Assembly (NCBI GenBank): GCA_045110675.1
Contig: JBGCGJ010000021.1
Span: forward strand, 20,039-84,038
Length of the DNA: 64,000 nucleotides
Direction of reading: 5' to 3'
From: JBALVT01 sp045110675
GTDB lineage: Bacteria > Pseudomonadota > Gammaproteobacteria > Pseudomonadales > Halieaceae
Shown here: positions 49,814 to 59,616 of the stretch, in pieces
Layout of the letters: each line of letters starts with the position of its first letter
Position numbering within the stretch: the first letter of the stretch is position 1
Translations under genes and position numbers: made by a program
Notes under the pieces: model-generated
What the model saw: only the letters and a program-made list of their open reading frames with translations
Databases searched by the model: none
Told to the model about the DNA's origin: nothing

Positions 49814-50719
49814 TTATATTGACTTAAAAGTATCGCAGTTGCGTATATCGCCGGTTTCAAATCCGGTGCGGAACCACTGAACTCTCTGTGCCGATGTGCC
49901 ATGGGTGAAACTATCGGGAACCACGCGGCGACCTGCATCTCTTTGCAGGCGATCATCGCCAATTGCCGTCGCTGCAGTCAGTGCCTCTTCCAGATCTCCG
50001 GAGTCAAGCAGAGCACGATCGATATTCGCAGCATGCCCCCAAAGGCCTGCGAAACAATCTGCCTGCAGTTCCTGCTTAACCGATAGCGCGTTCGCCTGGG
50101 CTTCAGATTTGCCCCGCTTGGCTTGACGTACTTGATCACTCACCCCCAGCAAGGTCTGTACATGATGACCAACTTCGTGCGCCACCACATAGGCCTGGGC
50201 GAAATCGCCGGGGGCACCGTGTCGATTTTTTAAATCATCAAAGAAGGACAGGTCGATGTAGAGCTGACGATCACCTGGGCAATAGAACGGCCCCACTGCA
50301 GCCGAGGCCATGCCGCAAGCTGAGTTGACCTTACCGCTGAACAGCACCAACTTTGGCTCCTGATAGGTTTTGCCCAAGTCTCTGAAAATACCGTTCCAGG
50401 TATCCTCGGTGTCGGCCAGCACGACGGACACAAAATCACCCAATTGAAGCTGTTCCTGTGACATTTTCTGGGGGCTGGTCTGCGCGACCGAGCTTCCGCC
50501 GCCACCCAGCAGCAGCGGAAGGAGATCTATTCCTAGCATTCGGCTGCCGAAAAACACGGCGACGCCTACAATCAGAAGGGTTCTTCCGCCCTTACTTTTT
50601 ATCAGCGAGGGAAGAAAACGCAGCAAGAGTGGGGCCGCACCCGCCGCAGCGCCAGCAGAAATGCGCTGCCCCCGGCGATCTTCAACATTACTACTGCGCC
50701 TTCCACCTTTCCACTGCAT
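49814..50719 (-). CDS. YpfJ-type neutral zinc metallopeptidase
   Basis: A 301-residue protein of the YpfJ/KPN_02809 family. The N-terminal part is basic, followed by a TM helix (TLLIVGVAVFFGSRMLGIDL). The catalytic domain holds the zinc motif AYVVAHEVGHHVQ (HExxH), then QADCFAGLWGHAAN, in which Asp/Glu or His would be the third ligand, and THGTSAQRVQWFRTGF. The catalytic domain should face the periplasm. Its substrate is not known. The DUF3754 gene lies just upstream on the same strand, 12 bases away. Confidence 0.93.
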   Translation of the reverse strand: MQWKGGRRSSNVEDRRGQRISAGAAAGAAPLLLRFLPSLIKSKGGRTLLIVGVAVFFGSRMLGIDLLPLLLGGGGSSVAQTSPQKMSQEQLQLGDFVSVVLADTEDTWNGIFRDLGKTYQEPKLVLFSGKVNSACGMASAAVGPFYCPGDRQLYIDLSFFDDLKNRHGAPGDFAQAYVVAHEVGHHVQTLLGVSDQVRQAKRGKSEAQANALSVKQELQADCFAGLWGHAANIDRALLDSGDLEEALTAATAIGDDRLQRDAGRRVVPDSFTHGTSAQRVQWFRTGFETGDIRNCDTFKSI

Positions 50720-50731
50720 GCGTTTCTCTCC

Positions 50732-51946
50732 CTAGTCTGGATGGACAAGTTTGTTCAAGTTCGCGTTGAGATTATCCAGCGCTATCTCAGCACTCAACGC
50801 CTTATAGCGATCATTCTGGTTCGTTGCCAGCCCAAGACCTACGGCCTTATGGACGGCGCCTTGGATATCGAAATTGACCTTACACCCGAAAGTATCGGTG
50901 AGCCACTGCTCAATGCGCTGGTCGAGCTCACCAATAGAAGCCGATGAGTCTACACTGAGGAAACTGTAGACCAAAAACACTTCTTTTACCTCTTCGTCCG
51001 CAGCTGTATCGAGCAATTGCTGTATAGCACCGCTATTGTTATCCAAGCTCTTGAAGTAGAGGTTTTCAGTCAATACCTTTAAAAAATTGAGACGGCGGTT
51101 TTTTAGTGCACCAAATTGCCGCCACAAATGTCCTCCGAGAGCAAACAGACCCACGCCCAGAGCAATTAAAACCCCTTGATCCAACTCCACTTTCTCTTGA
51201 GACATCCCCACCCAGAATGCCAGCACCGAGCCCAGAAGAAGCAGCGTTGGGCCGAGTTTTGTCAGTAGCACAGCGAAGCCTCCGACAACCGCTGGTACAC
51301 CAATAATTAACTTGTCCTTTAGGCGCATTCGCACCTGGGGCTCTGGAAGCAAAATTTCGATGTCGTGACGCGGGACATTCTGAAACAGTTTGAAGTGGAC
51401 ATCGCTGCCTTGGGTATTTTCACTGAAGACCAGAGCCACCCGATCATAGTTGATGAAATCGACTTCACGCTCACCAAACCGTCCGAACCAGCGCTTCAAT
51501 CTCATTTTTCTGGGCTGAGCTCCACGACGAAAAACCATCAGGCGATCATAGTCATCTAGATTGACAGAAATGCTGAGATCAAACAGCGCCTGCTCTTCCA
51601 TCGCCTTTTGAATATCTTCTATCGACAGCTCGCGATAGTTCGCCGCTTCTAGCAAAGCCGAAACCTGATCAAAAAACTGTTGTTTTAACTCGTTTCGCTC
51701 GGTCGCCCCGATCGAGGGTCGACCAGAAATTACACTGGGATTGAAGTAGCGATAGAGCGACTTCAGCTGATCCGATTGCCGGCCAAATTGTACTAAATAG
51801 TAGGTGACCAGTTGCCTGGCTATGCTCTGGTTCGCAAAGCGACTATCCGAATCGACGGCTAGTAGCTGCTTTTCGACAATATCCGCAAGGTGCACCGTAA
51901 TGTATTGGTTGTCTTCAGGAGTCAATGACGGTTCCTTAAAGTTCAT
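50732..51946 (-). CDS. DUF3754 (TMEM143-like) membrane protein
   Basis: Taken from the ATG at 51946 (404 residues); a GTG at 51970 in frame is the alternative. A soluble N-terminal half with the family pattern (VFRRGAQPRKMRLKRWFG, YDRVALVFSE) precedes two TM helices (about residues 230-275, IGVPAVVGGFAVLLTKLGPT and LLLLGSVLAFWVG) and a soluble C-terminal part. TMEM143/DUF3754 proteins have no assigned function. It is followed closely by ypfJ and is divergent from the HerA-like ATPase gene. Confidence 0.82.
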   Translation of the reverse strand: MNFKEPSLTPEDNQYITVHLADIVEKQLLAVDSDSRFANQSIARQLVTYYLVQFGRQSDQLKSLYRYFNPSVISGRPSIGATERNELKQQFFDQVSALLEAANYRELSIEDIQKAMEEQALFDLSISVNLDDYDRLMVFRRGAQPRKMRLKRWFGRFGEREVDFINYDRVALVFSENTQGSDVHFKLFQNVPRHDIEILLPEPQVRMRLKDKLIIGVPAVVGGFAVLLTKLGPTLLLLGSVLAFWVGMSQEKVELDQGVLIALGVGLFALGGHLWRQFGALKNRRLNFLKVLTENLYFKSLDNNSGAIQQLLDTAADEEVKEVFLVYSFLSVDSSASIGELDQRIEQWLTDTFGCKVNFDIQGAVHKAVGLGLATNQNDRYKALSAEIALDNLNANLNKLVHPD

Positions 51947-52066
51947 GTAATCTGTAGCAAATAATAACACCGTGCACTTACAAAAGGTCTAGCTCACCAC
52001 ATTCTTCGATTGTTTGATTAATTGCTGGCAGCAGACAAGGTACTTTACTGGACAAATGATTCGACA

Positions 52067-53560
52067 ATGGGAAACGTAACTCAAATGGAAAATGGTATTC
52101 TGATAGGCGGCTGCGAGACCGGCAAGATATTCCTCAACCCGCGCTACGCCAACCGACATGGCCTGATCGCCGGAGCGACGGGCACCGGAAAAACGGTCAC
52201 TTTACAATGCCTGGCAGAGGGATTCTCAGACCTCGGAGTGCCGGTTTTTCTTGCCGATATTAAAGGCGACATTTCCGGCATCAGTCAGAGCGGAAAACCC
52301 CACCCCAAGGTCGATGAGCGGGTCGAAAAAATTGGCATCGAGAACTACAACCAGCGCGGCTATCCCGTCGCATTCTGGGATGTTTTTGGCACTCAGGGAA
52401 CTCCCGTTCGCTCGACAATCACTGAGATGGGTCCGCAGCTCATATCCCGCCTTCTGGATTTAAATGAAACTCAGGAGAGTATTATCACCCTGGTTTTTGA
52501 ATTCGCCGACAACGAGGGAATGCTGTTGGTGGACATCAATGACCTGCGCACCAGCCTGGAATACCTCGGAGCACACGGTAAAGACCTCGGCATTGGCTAC
52601 AGCATTTCCAAAGCATCGGTAAACGCTATTTTGAGACGCCTGCTGATGTTGGAGCGCGAAGGTGGCGATCACTTTTTCGGCGAACCAGCGCTGCGACTTG
52701 AGGACCTGATGCAAACATCCAGAGACGGTCGCGGAATGATAAACGTGTTAGCGGCGGATATTTTGGTTCGCAGTCCTCGCGTTTACTCCACGTTTCTGCT
52801 CTGGCTGCTATCCGAACTTTTCGAAAACCTGCCAGAACTTGGGGACCCAGAACAACCCGTCATGGTGTTTTTCTTTGATGAAGCGCACCTTTTATTTCGC
52901 GATGCCCCAAAAGCACTATTGGAAAAGATAGAACAAGTTGTGCGACTTATTCGCTCGAAAGGTGTGGGAATCTATTTCATTAGTCAAAGCCCGGGGGATA
53001 TTCCAGACAGTGTTCTGGGACAACTGGGCAATCGTGTACAGCATGCTCTGCGCGCCTACACACCCAAGGAACAAAAAGTGGTGCGGGTCGCTGCTCAATC
53101 CTTTCGGGCTAACCCCAAACTGGATACGATTCAAACCATCACGGAAATGGGTGTCGGTGAGGCGCTGGTTTCCGTACTGCTCGACAAGGGCGTTCCCAGT
53201 CCCGTTGAGCGAGTGCTGGTAAGACCACCACATTCTCGCATGGGTCCGGCGTCGAAACCGGAGCGCAAAACCATTCTCGACCAAGATACCAATATGCGTC
53301 GCTACAAAGAGCCCTTCGACCCAAGATCGGCCCATGAAGTGCTCTTGGAAAAAACGGCCGAAAGGCAAAAGCAGCAGGAAGAAGCTGAACTGGCGGAAAG
53401 AGAGGCGAAAGCAAAGGCGAAATCGAGTTCCCGCAGCAGCTCACGTCAAACACCCACTGAAGCATTTATTAAAAGTATGGTACGCAGTCTTGGCAGCGCT
53501 GCCGGCAGAGGGCTGAGTAAAAAACTGTTTCGGGGAATTTTGGGGTCTTTGTTAAAGTAA
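52067..53560 (+). CDS. HerA-like (DUF853/YjgR) ATPase
   Basis: Taken from the ATG at 52067 (497 residues); an in-frame TTG at 52022 is possible. It is a P-loop ATPase of the HerA/FtsK-like group: Walker A GATGTGKTVT, Walker B VMVFFFDEAHLLF, then a sensor/arginine-finger region FISQSPGDIPDSVLGQLGNR. The C-terminal tail is highly charged and Ser/Lys-rich, followed by a short hydrophobic/basic end (GLSKKLFRGILGSLL). Such proteins probably work as hexamers on DNA or other polymers; YjgR has no settled role. It is divergent from the DUF3754 gene. Confidence 0.92.
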   Translation: MGNVTQMENGILIGGCETGKIFLNPRYANRHGLIAGATGTGKTVTLQCLAEGFSDLGVPVFLADIKGDISGISQSGKPHPKVDERVEKIGIENYNQRGYPVAFWDVFGTQGTPVRSTITEMGPQLISRLLDLNETQESIITLVFEFADNEGMLLVDINDLRTSLEYLGAHGKDLGIGYSISKASVNAILRRLLMLEREGGDHFFGEPALRLEDLMQTSRDGRGMINVLAADILVRSPRVYSTFLLWLLSELFENLPELGDPEQPVMVFFFDEAHLLFRDAPKALLEKIEQVVRLIRSKGVGIYFISQSPGDIPDSVLGQLGNRVQHALRAYTPKEQKVVRVAAQSFRANPKLDTIQTITEMGVGEALVSVLLDKGVPSPVERVLVRPPHSRMGPASKPERKTILDQDTNMRRYKEPFDPRSAHEVLLEKTAERQKQQEEAELAEREAKAKAKSSSRSSSRQTPTEAFIKSMVRSLGSAAGRGLSKKLFRGILGSLLK

Positions 53561-53614
53561 TCTCCGTATTTAGCAACTGCGATGGTTGACCACAGCCCAA
53601 TCGGCATTCAGTGG

Positions 53615-54559
53615 CTAGTCCTTGGCACGAATTTTACTCCAAAGACTAACCACTCCCAGCGCCAACCCTCCGGCGAAAATTCCGAACAAAGCCTGTAACA
53701 GCGTAGGAGTAACGACGGACAGATAGGCGCCAAACGTTGGGAGTGTATCCACATACGCAGTGATATGCTCTATACCTACTGTCACCGAATGTATGCCATG
53801 CGCCAGTATCCCCCCACCTACCATAAACATGGCAGCTGTTCCGACTACCGCCAGGGCCTTCATCAGCCATGGTGCGAACGCTACAAGGCGCCCGCCAAGC
53901 CAACGTTGAAAACCTGGGACCACACCCCGGCCACGCTTAACAGACAAGTGTAACCCGGCATCATCCAACTTAACGATGCCGGCCACTAAACCGTAAACGC
54001 CAACTGTCATGAGCAAAGCAATCCCGGAAATGACAGAAACTTGAGTGGTGAAATCTGAATTGGAAACCACCCCCAAGGTGAGGACAATAATTTCCGCCGA
54101 CAAGATAAAATCGGTGCGGATAGCTCCCTTGATCTTTTCCTTCTCATACTCGACCATATCCGTGTTCGGATCAGCCAGCTTCTCCTCCAGCAAATCAATG
54201 TGCGCTTCATCTTCAGCTGCGCTGTGAAAGAATTTGTGTGAGAGTTTTTCGAACCCCTCGAAGCACAAATAGAGACCACCGATCATCAGCAACGGCAAAA
54301 TTAGCCAATTGGCAAATGAGGAAATCAATAAGGCAGTAGGAACCAGTATCAGTTTGTTGCGAAACGAGCCTTTAGCGACGGCCCAAACCACCGGCAACTC
54401 TCGGTCAGCTTTGACGCCAGACACCTGCTCGGCGTTCAAGGCCAGATCATCGCCCAACACACCGGCTGTTTTCTTCGCCGCGACCTTGGTCATCAACGCG
54501 ACATCATCCAGCACTGCGGCAATGTCGTCTATGAGCACTAACAAGCTACTACCTGCCAC
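53615..54559 (-). CDS. DUF808 (YedI-like) inner membrane protein
   Basis: A 314-residue protein whose N-terminus, MAGSSLLVLIDDIAAVLDDV followed by ALMTKVAAKKTAGVLGDDLA, is the DUF808 hallmark. About five to six TM helices follow (LILVPTALLISSFANWLILP, ALLMTVGVYGLVAGIVKL and others) with an acidic cytoplasmic loop in between. The function is unknown. It is convergent with the HerA-like gene and lies downstream of ppk1 on the same strand. Confidence 0.9.
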   Translation of the reverse strand: MAGSSLLVLIDDIAAVLDDVALMTKVAAKKTAGVLGDDLALNAEQVSGVKADRELPVVWAVAKGSFRNKLILVPTALLISSFANWLILPLLMIGGLYLCFEGFEKLSHKFFHSAAEDEAHIDLLEEKLADPNTDMVEYEKEKIKGAIRTDFILSAEIIVLTLGVVSNSDFTTQVSVISGIALLMTVGVYGLVAGIVKLDDAGLHLSVKRGRGVVPGFQRWLGGRLVAFAPWLMKALAVVGTAAMFMVGGGILAHGIHSVTVGIEHITAYVDTLPTFGAYLSVVTPTLLQALFGIFAGGLALGVVSLWSKIRAKD

Positions 54560-54592
54560 TATTCCACCCTCTGCTATAGACGTATCGGTACA

Positions 54593-56731
54593 CTATTTTA
54601 GTTTGCGTCTGCGGCGCGCCGCGACGGTCATTCGCGATTTGGGGTAGCGAGGTAACTTGCCCGTAGCGAGGTAGCGATGAATAGTTTCCTGGGAACGAAT
54701 ACGTGCGCCCTTCACCTTCGGTTTAACGAAACTATTGGCCTGATGCTGATCGAGGACTCTCGCCTTTACGTTATCATGCCACTGTTGGTCCAGCGTATCC
54801 TGAATGATTTTCTGAGCCTCGCCATCGAGTATCGGACACAATACCTCTACGCGAAAATCTAGGTTCCGCGTCATCAAATCGGCCGAGCCAATCAGATATT
54901 TGGGCTTGCCTCGATTGTAGAAAACAAAGACTCGCGGATGTTCCAGATAGCGATCAACAATGCTAATTCCCTGAATGTTTTCCGATATACCCTTTACGCC
55001 CGGCAGTAAAGAGCACATTCCTCGGACGATCAATTTTATCTCAACACCGGCTTCGCTCGCTTCATAGAGCTTCAGCACCATTTGCTTGTCGACTATATTA
55101 TTGCACTTGAGGGTCATCGAAGCGCGATAGCCTGCACGTGCATTGTGGATCTCCTGATCTATAAGCTCTACCAGCCCCGTTCGCGTCGTGTGCGGAGATA
55201 CCAGTAGTTGTCGATACTTAGGGCGCTTGTAGTTGTACTGTAGAAAGTCGAAAACGTTATAAATATCTTTTCCTACATTCTGGTCTTGAGTGAACAAACT
55301 AAAATCGGTGTAAAGTCGCGCCGTTTTCTCATTAAAATTACCGGTACCGACATGACTGTAATAGCGAATGCCCGCGCCCTCTCTGCGCTCTATCAACATA
55401 ATTTTGCTGTGTACTTTTAATCCTCCGATGCCAAATACGACATTGATCCCGCCATCCGTCAAACGTCGAGCCCAGCCGATGTTAGCCTCTTCATCGAAGC
55501 GGGCCGCGAGCTCCACCACTGCAAGCACCCTCTTGCCGTTTTGCACGGCGTTCAGTAGCGCATCGACGATTCGCGAGTCTTCCGCTATCCGGTAAAGGCA
55601 GATCTTGATATTGGTGACTTTAGGGTCAATAGCCGCGGTTTTTAACAGATCCGTGACGTAGTCAAATGGATGGTAGGGATAGTAGAGAAAAACATCCTGT
55701 GCCTTGATGCAGTCGAAGATGCTCTCGCCGCCATCCAGTCTGGGAATGCGAATGGGCGGTAGCGGCTTGAATTCAAGATACTTTGGACCTACATTCGGGA
55801 ACGATATGAAGTCTTTGGAGTTGTGATAGCGACCGCCGGCGATCAGACTATCGTATTTACCAAAGTTAAATCGTGAGCGAATATGCTCCAACAGGCGGGC
55901 GGGCATTTCGCCATCGTAGACAAACCGTACCGCATCCGCTTTTCGTCGCTGCTTTAGCGAACTTGCCATTTTGTCGATCAGGCTCTGACTAATACCCGTA
56001 TCCATTTCCAGCTCCGCATCACGAGAAAACTTGAAACAGTAGGCCTGAGCACTATCAATGTGTATGACCCCTCGGAACATCTGTGGCAGGCAGGCGCGGA
56101 TAATATTGTCTAGCGCCATAAAGACCTTGCCAGTCTTCGCTTTCTTTCTTGGAATTTCCACAAAGCGATCCAGGCGGTCGGTGGGCACCTCAACAATAGC
56201 GGAGTGGCGTTCATCGCCGGAGTGAATATCTACCGCTAGGTAGATCGACTCATCCGTCAAAATAGGCATGGGTTGCGATTCAACCAACAGTATGGGTTCC
56301 AATTCTGGCAACACGGTTTGGGAGAAATACGCCTGTACGAAGGCGGCCTGACCAGGATCCATCTGCCCTTCGTTAATCATATAAATTCGTCGCGCCTGTA
56401 AGCCTTTCAAAACCTGCTGATAGGTTTTATCGAACTCGCGTTGCAGCGAAACAACCTTGTCTTGTATCTGGGTGAGCAGATCTTTGGATTGCTGCTTGTT
56501 ACTCGCGGTTGATACGGAGATAAGCCGCCGAACTTCTGCCACGCGGACGCGAAAGAACTCATCGAGATTGTTGGAGAAAATTCCCAGGTACCGCAATCGC
56601 TGAATGATCGGCACGGAATCATCAGCGGCCTCCTGCAATACACGTGCATTGAAGGACAGCCAACTGAGTTCTCGCGGAATGAATAAATCGTCGTCTAAAT
56701 CGGCAAGACGCGTCTTAATCGGGTTGGTCAT
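54593..56731 (-). CDS. ppk1: Polyphosphate kinase 1
   Basis: A 712-residue enzyme that polymerises the gamma-phosphate of ATP into inorganic polyphosphate and also runs in reverse. The four PPK1 domains are present: N-terminal ELSWLSFNARVLQEA, a middle head domain, and two PLD-like C-terminal domains. The autophosphorylated His is in YYSHVGTGNFNEKTARLY, and the second active-site His is in RYLEHPRVFVFYNRG, followed by GSADLMTRNLDFRVEVLCP. The basic C-terminal tail is unusual but short. No exopolyphosphatase gene adjoins. Polyphosphate links to stress and phosphate storage. Confidence 0.96.
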   Translation of the reverse strand: MTNPIKTRLADLDDDLFIPRELSWLSFNARVLQEAADDSVPIIQRLRYLGIFSNNLDEFFRVRVAEVRRLISVSTASNKQQSKDLLTQIQDKVVSLQREFDKTYQQVLKGLQARRIYMINEGQMDPGQAAFVQAYFSQTVLPELEPILLVESQPMPILTDESIYLAVDIHSGDERHSAIVEVPTDRLDRFVEIPRKKAKTGKVFMALDNIIRACLPQMFRGVIHIDSAQAYCFKFSRDAELEMDTGISQSLIDKMASSLKQRRKADAVRFVYDGEMPARLLEHIRSRFNFGKYDSLIAGGRYHNSKDFISFPNVGPKYLEFKPLPPIRIPRLDGGESIFDCIKAQDVFLYYPYHPFDYVTDLLKTAAIDPKVTNIKICLYRIAEDSRIVDALLNAVQNGKRVLAVVELAARFDEEANIGWARRLTDGGINVVFGIGGLKVHSKIMLIERREGAGIRYYSHVGTGNFNEKTARLYTDFSLFTQDQNVGKDIYNVFDFLQYNYKRPKYRQLLVSPHTTRTGLVELIDQEIHNARAGYRASMTLKCNNIVDKQMVLKLYEASEAGVEIKLIVRGMCSLLPGVKGISENIQGISIVDRYLEHPRVFVFYNRGKPKYLIGSADLMTRNLDFRVEVLCPILDGEAQKIIQDTLDQQWHDNVKARVLDQHQANSFVKPKVKGARIRSQETIHRYLATGKLPRYPKSRMTVAARRRRKLK

Positions 56732-56813
56732 GGCTGGGCCTGAAAGCTATTTAAGCCCCTAGTGTAACGTGAGCAAACCCGGCAAAGTGACAAAAATATG
56801 AAGCTTTTATGAC

Positions 56814-57209
56814 CTAGTTGGTGAAAGCTTCCGGGAATGATTCCCGCACGTTATCAAAACTGTAATCTTCCATTCCGAGCTCTTTAAGAATCGGCTTAAC
56901 ATCTTCCACAACGCGGGCGCCCAATCGCTTGTGCAGAGTGGGAAAGACACCGTGCTTGTTCACCATTTGCCAGGTTCCGGTAGCCCTTGTTCTTTTGCCT
57001 TTAACAAAGCTCAGGGCTTCTTCATAGGCGTAGATCGAGCGCAGAGCCGCATGTTCGGCCTCTGTGGCATCATCATGTGCCTGGGCGCGCAAATCCACCG
57101 CGCGTCGATAAGCTTGCGCAGCGAGCTCCGGATGCCCCCGATTGACAGCGTTCTTGGCAAATACATAACACAACTCAGGTTTGCTGATTCTTCGGACTAA
57201 TTCGTGCAT
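56814..57209 (-). CDS. Hypothetical protein, helical
   Basis: A 131-residue protein I do not recognise. There is no signal or membrane segment. The N-terminal half looks like helical hairpins (LCYVFAKNAVNRGHPELAAQ and AYRRAVDLRAQAHDDATEAE, TPR-like in spacing). The second half has a conserved-looking block GTWQMVNKHGVFPTLHKRLG. Its upstream region contains a 16-bp perfect palindrome 22 bases from the ATG. It stands alone, downstream of the UspE-like gene and its terminator. Confidence 0.75.
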   Translation of the reverse strand: MHELVRRISKPELCYVFAKNAVNRGHPELAAQAYRRAVDLRAQAHDDATEAEHAALRSIYAYEEALSFVKGKRTRATGTWQMVNKHGVFPTLHKRLGARVVEDVKPILKELGMEDYSFDNVRESFPEAFTN

Positions 57210-57231
57210 ATCTCTTCTCCAGGCGCGATTA

Positions 57232-57247
57232 GCTGAATTAATTCAGC
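57232..57247. promoter_or_regulatory. 16-bp perfect palindrome upstream of the hypothetical gene
   Basis: GCTGAATTAATTCAGC reads the same on both strands and lies 22 bases from the start codon at 57209. It may be an operator for an unidentified dimeric regulator. Apart from this and the terminator at 57404-57432, the 350-base gap from 57210 to 57559 shows no other feature I can support. Confidence 0.4.
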
Positions 57248-57403
57248 CACAAGCTCGCGAAAAAAAAATAATACACAGAACCCAAGCCAGGCCCCATTGC
57301 GGCCAGCGACAATGCCATGTCCCTGGACGCCAATACCGGCATCGTCAAACCATTAGATAGAATTCACTTTAAGTTAGGCAGGTAATATCTTGTTAGTGAT
57401 ATA

Positions 57404-57432
57404 AAAAAACCCGCAACCCAAATGGGTGCGGG
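57404..57432 (-). terminator. Rho-independent terminator of the UspE-like gene
   Basis: Read on the minus strand: CCCGCACCC, loop ATTT, GGGTTGCGGG, then seven T. The stem has one bulged base. It lies 128 bases after the UspE-like gene stop, so the transcript has a long 3' untranslated part. Confidence 0.85.
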
Positions 57433-57559
57433 CCTGAATAGCCGTGTGCTTCGGGGCAGAAACACAGGCCAGGGGACGTGTCAGCACGTGTTAGGGAACA
57501 GCGTGCTACCTTCAAAATAGCTTGCTTCGAGAAAATAGCAAATTATTGAGCCAAATAAT

Positions 57560-58432
57560 TTATACCGGAAGCTTCAGAGTCAGCACATCAGTGCGTAAAT
57601 GGCGAAGTACCTTCTCGGCGGTGTTTCCCAATAATCGAGCCCTGACTCCTCGACGACCAACAGTACCCATCACCAGCAACTGCGCTCGCTGTTTTGCGGC
57701 CACACTGGTGATGACCTTTTCCACAGGGCCCTTTTTGATCCGAAACGAACGAGCGGGCAAATCGTGTGCCTTGGCGAGTTCAGCAATCGCGGGGGCCATT
57801 TTTTCCCGGGCCTCACGTACATAGCCGCTCGGATCGATTAGATCCATATCCGCAAGCAAAGTGGGTATTTCAATCGCGCAAATGAGGTGTAACTCCGCGT
57901 CAAGTGCTTCGGCAAGTACTTTTGCCCGGCTTATGATCAGATGATTGAGCTGCTTCTTTTGCGCACTGGTAGCCCCCAAATCAATCGCCGCTAGTACCGG
58001 CCGCGTCTTGTGCCACTTTTTCTCCGCCACAATCAAAACCGGGGTACGGCATTCTCTGAGCAGCTGCCAATCGGTAGACGTATGAATAATGGAATCTTTG
58101 TGGCTACCCGTCTTTACCACCATGTCGATGGACTGTGTGCTGCGTTTTATAACCCAGTGATGAATATCCTTTTCCCACACCACCTTCAAACTCACCGCTT
58201 GATCTGCAGCTCGATATTTATCGATGCGCGCCTGAACGTCCCGCCGTCTTTTCTCCAGCAGCTGACTTTTTATCGCCTTTTGCTCAGCGTTGCTCTTGTT
58301 CATCCTGGATAGAGGGGCGTAAGTAAAAGCCACGACTTCAACTGCATGACCGAGTTTTTGCGCCAATTGCAATCCCCTAGGCGTCGCGATGCAGCTGTCT
58401 TTCAGGTCTGCGATGACCAGCATTTTACCCAT
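57560..58432 (-). CDS. Universal stress protein, UspE-like tandem domains
   Basis: A 290-residue protein made of two Usp domains. Each starts with a beta strand (LVIADLKDSC at the front, PVLAAIDLGATSAQ in the second), and the second domain ends with the ATP-binding-type motif AQLLVMGTVGRRGVRARLLGNTAEKVL (G-2x-G-9x-G-S/N pattern). The first domain has the degenerate loop seen in UspE. UspE-type proteins support survival in stress and stationary phase. The start has AAGGAT upstream. It has its own terminator, so it is probably monocistronic. Confidence 0.88.
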   Translation of the reverse strand: MGKMLVIADLKDSCIATPRGLQLAQKLGHAVEVVAFTYAPLSRMNKSNAEQKAIKSQLLEKRRRDVQARIDKYRAADQAVSLKVVWEKDIHHWVIKRSTQSIDMVVKTGSHKDSIIHTSTDWQLLRECRTPVLIVAEKKWHKTRPVLAAIDLGATSAQKKQLNHLIISRAKVLAEALDAELHLICAIEIPTLLADMDLIDPSGYVREAREKMAPAIAELAKAHDLPARSFRIKKGPVEKVITSVAAKQRAQLLVMGTVGRRGVRARLLGNTAEKVLRHLRTDVLTLKLPV

Positions 58433-58530
58433 GATTACTATCCTTATAATTTAACCCTAACTGGAATTATAGTGTCGTTTACAGAAATCGAGGTAGTGTG
58501 AAATCAATAATAGCGAAAAATTCTCTCGCT

Positions 58531-59553
58531 TCAGGCGCTGTGACTCTGTCGATACTCGGCGGGCGCAGTTCCAGTCCAACGCTTAAATGCCCGGGAAAAA
58601 GTACTGGGCTCGGAAAAACCTAACAAATAGGCCGTTTCGAGAACCGATCGGCTCGGGTTCTTTAAGTACCGGCATGCCAGTTGCAAGCGCGTGTCCTGCA
58701 GCAGATTCTTGAAGCTCGTACCTTCATCCTTTAGCTTTCGTTGCAGGGTTCGGTTACTCACATGCATCGCGTCGGCGATCTGTTGCTGATTCGGCGGACC
58801 GTCGGGCAATTTTTCGACAATCTTTTGCACCACCTCCCGGGAGGCACTCTGAATCAGATAACTATTGAGATAGCTTTCGGTTTGCTCATCATTTGCTTGC
58901 GCCAGAGCGGGGTTGCGAGTATCCAAAGGCTCGGAGATATCGGCAAGAGACCAGGTGATGCGAGTGGTTTCACAATCGAAGGCAACCCGGCAGGAAAGTG
59001 CGTAGTCCCATTGGTCGGGATTGACAGGCGTTTTGCGTTCCATTTCTACGGCGACAGGCGAGATAAATTGGCCGAGTGTCAGCCTGCACATTCTGACCAA
59101 CATGGCGACAACAAAGTCTCTGGCTGCGGGAATCACCTGGTCCAGCTCCACCGTTCGACTGAGGTAGAGATGCACATAATCGCCTTCTTCTTCCAGCTCT
59201 ATATCTGCAAATGTCGCCATAAACTTACTGAAACGAACCGTCCGTTTCAATGCATCATAGATCGTGTCGCTCGCCAACCACGCAAACCCGAGCCCGTGCA
59301 ACATTTGCGGCTGGACTTGCTCAGCTGCAAATAACCCAAGAGCCTCATCGTCGGTAAGTTCAACCGCCGTTTTCCAAAGGGAAAGTAAATCAGACACCAA
59401 TATGCGGCTGTCCGGATCGGTAACATCCGTCGCGCTTATGCCCAACTCTTCTATCACTTCCAAAGCATCAATACCCCGCAGCCGCAGGGCCTGAGTAACA
59501 GGCAAAACAAAAGATGCCAACAATGTATGATCGGTTGCGCTCGGCTTGGCCAT
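58531..59553 (-). CDS. AraC family transcriptional regulator
   Basis: A 340-residue regulator of the OruR/ArgR-like AraC group. The N-terminal two-thirds match the arabinose-binding-like domain found in that group (LRLRGIDALEVIEELGIS near the front). The C-terminal double helix-turn-helix is clear: MHVSNRTLQRKLKDEGTSF and VLETAYLLGFSEPSTFSRAF. Such proteins usually activate a nearby catabolic operon on binding a small ligand. The gene just upstream on the same strand is the SpmA-SpmB fusion; the target is unknown. Confidence 0.9.
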   Translation of the reverse strand: MAKPSATDHTLLASFVLPVTQALRLRGIDALEVIEELGISATDVTDPDSRILVSDLLSLWKTAVELTDDEALGLFAAEQVQPQMLHGLGFAWLASDTIYDALKRTVRFSKFMATFADIELEEEGDYVHLYLSRTVELDQVIPAARDFVVAMLVRMCRLTLGQFISPVAVEMERKTPVNPDQWDYALSCRVAFDCETTRITWSLADISEPLDTRNPALAQANDEQTESYLNSYLIQSASREVVQKIVEKLPDGPPNQQQIADAMHVSNRTLQRKLKDEGTSFKNLLQDTRLQLACRYLKNPSRSVLETAYLLGFSEPSTFSRAFKRWTGTAPAEYRQSHSA

Positions 59554-59616
59554 AACTATCGTGTTTTGTAATAGCTAGGTAAATATAGCATCTATTTCTA
59601 CGAACTAGCTCGAACG

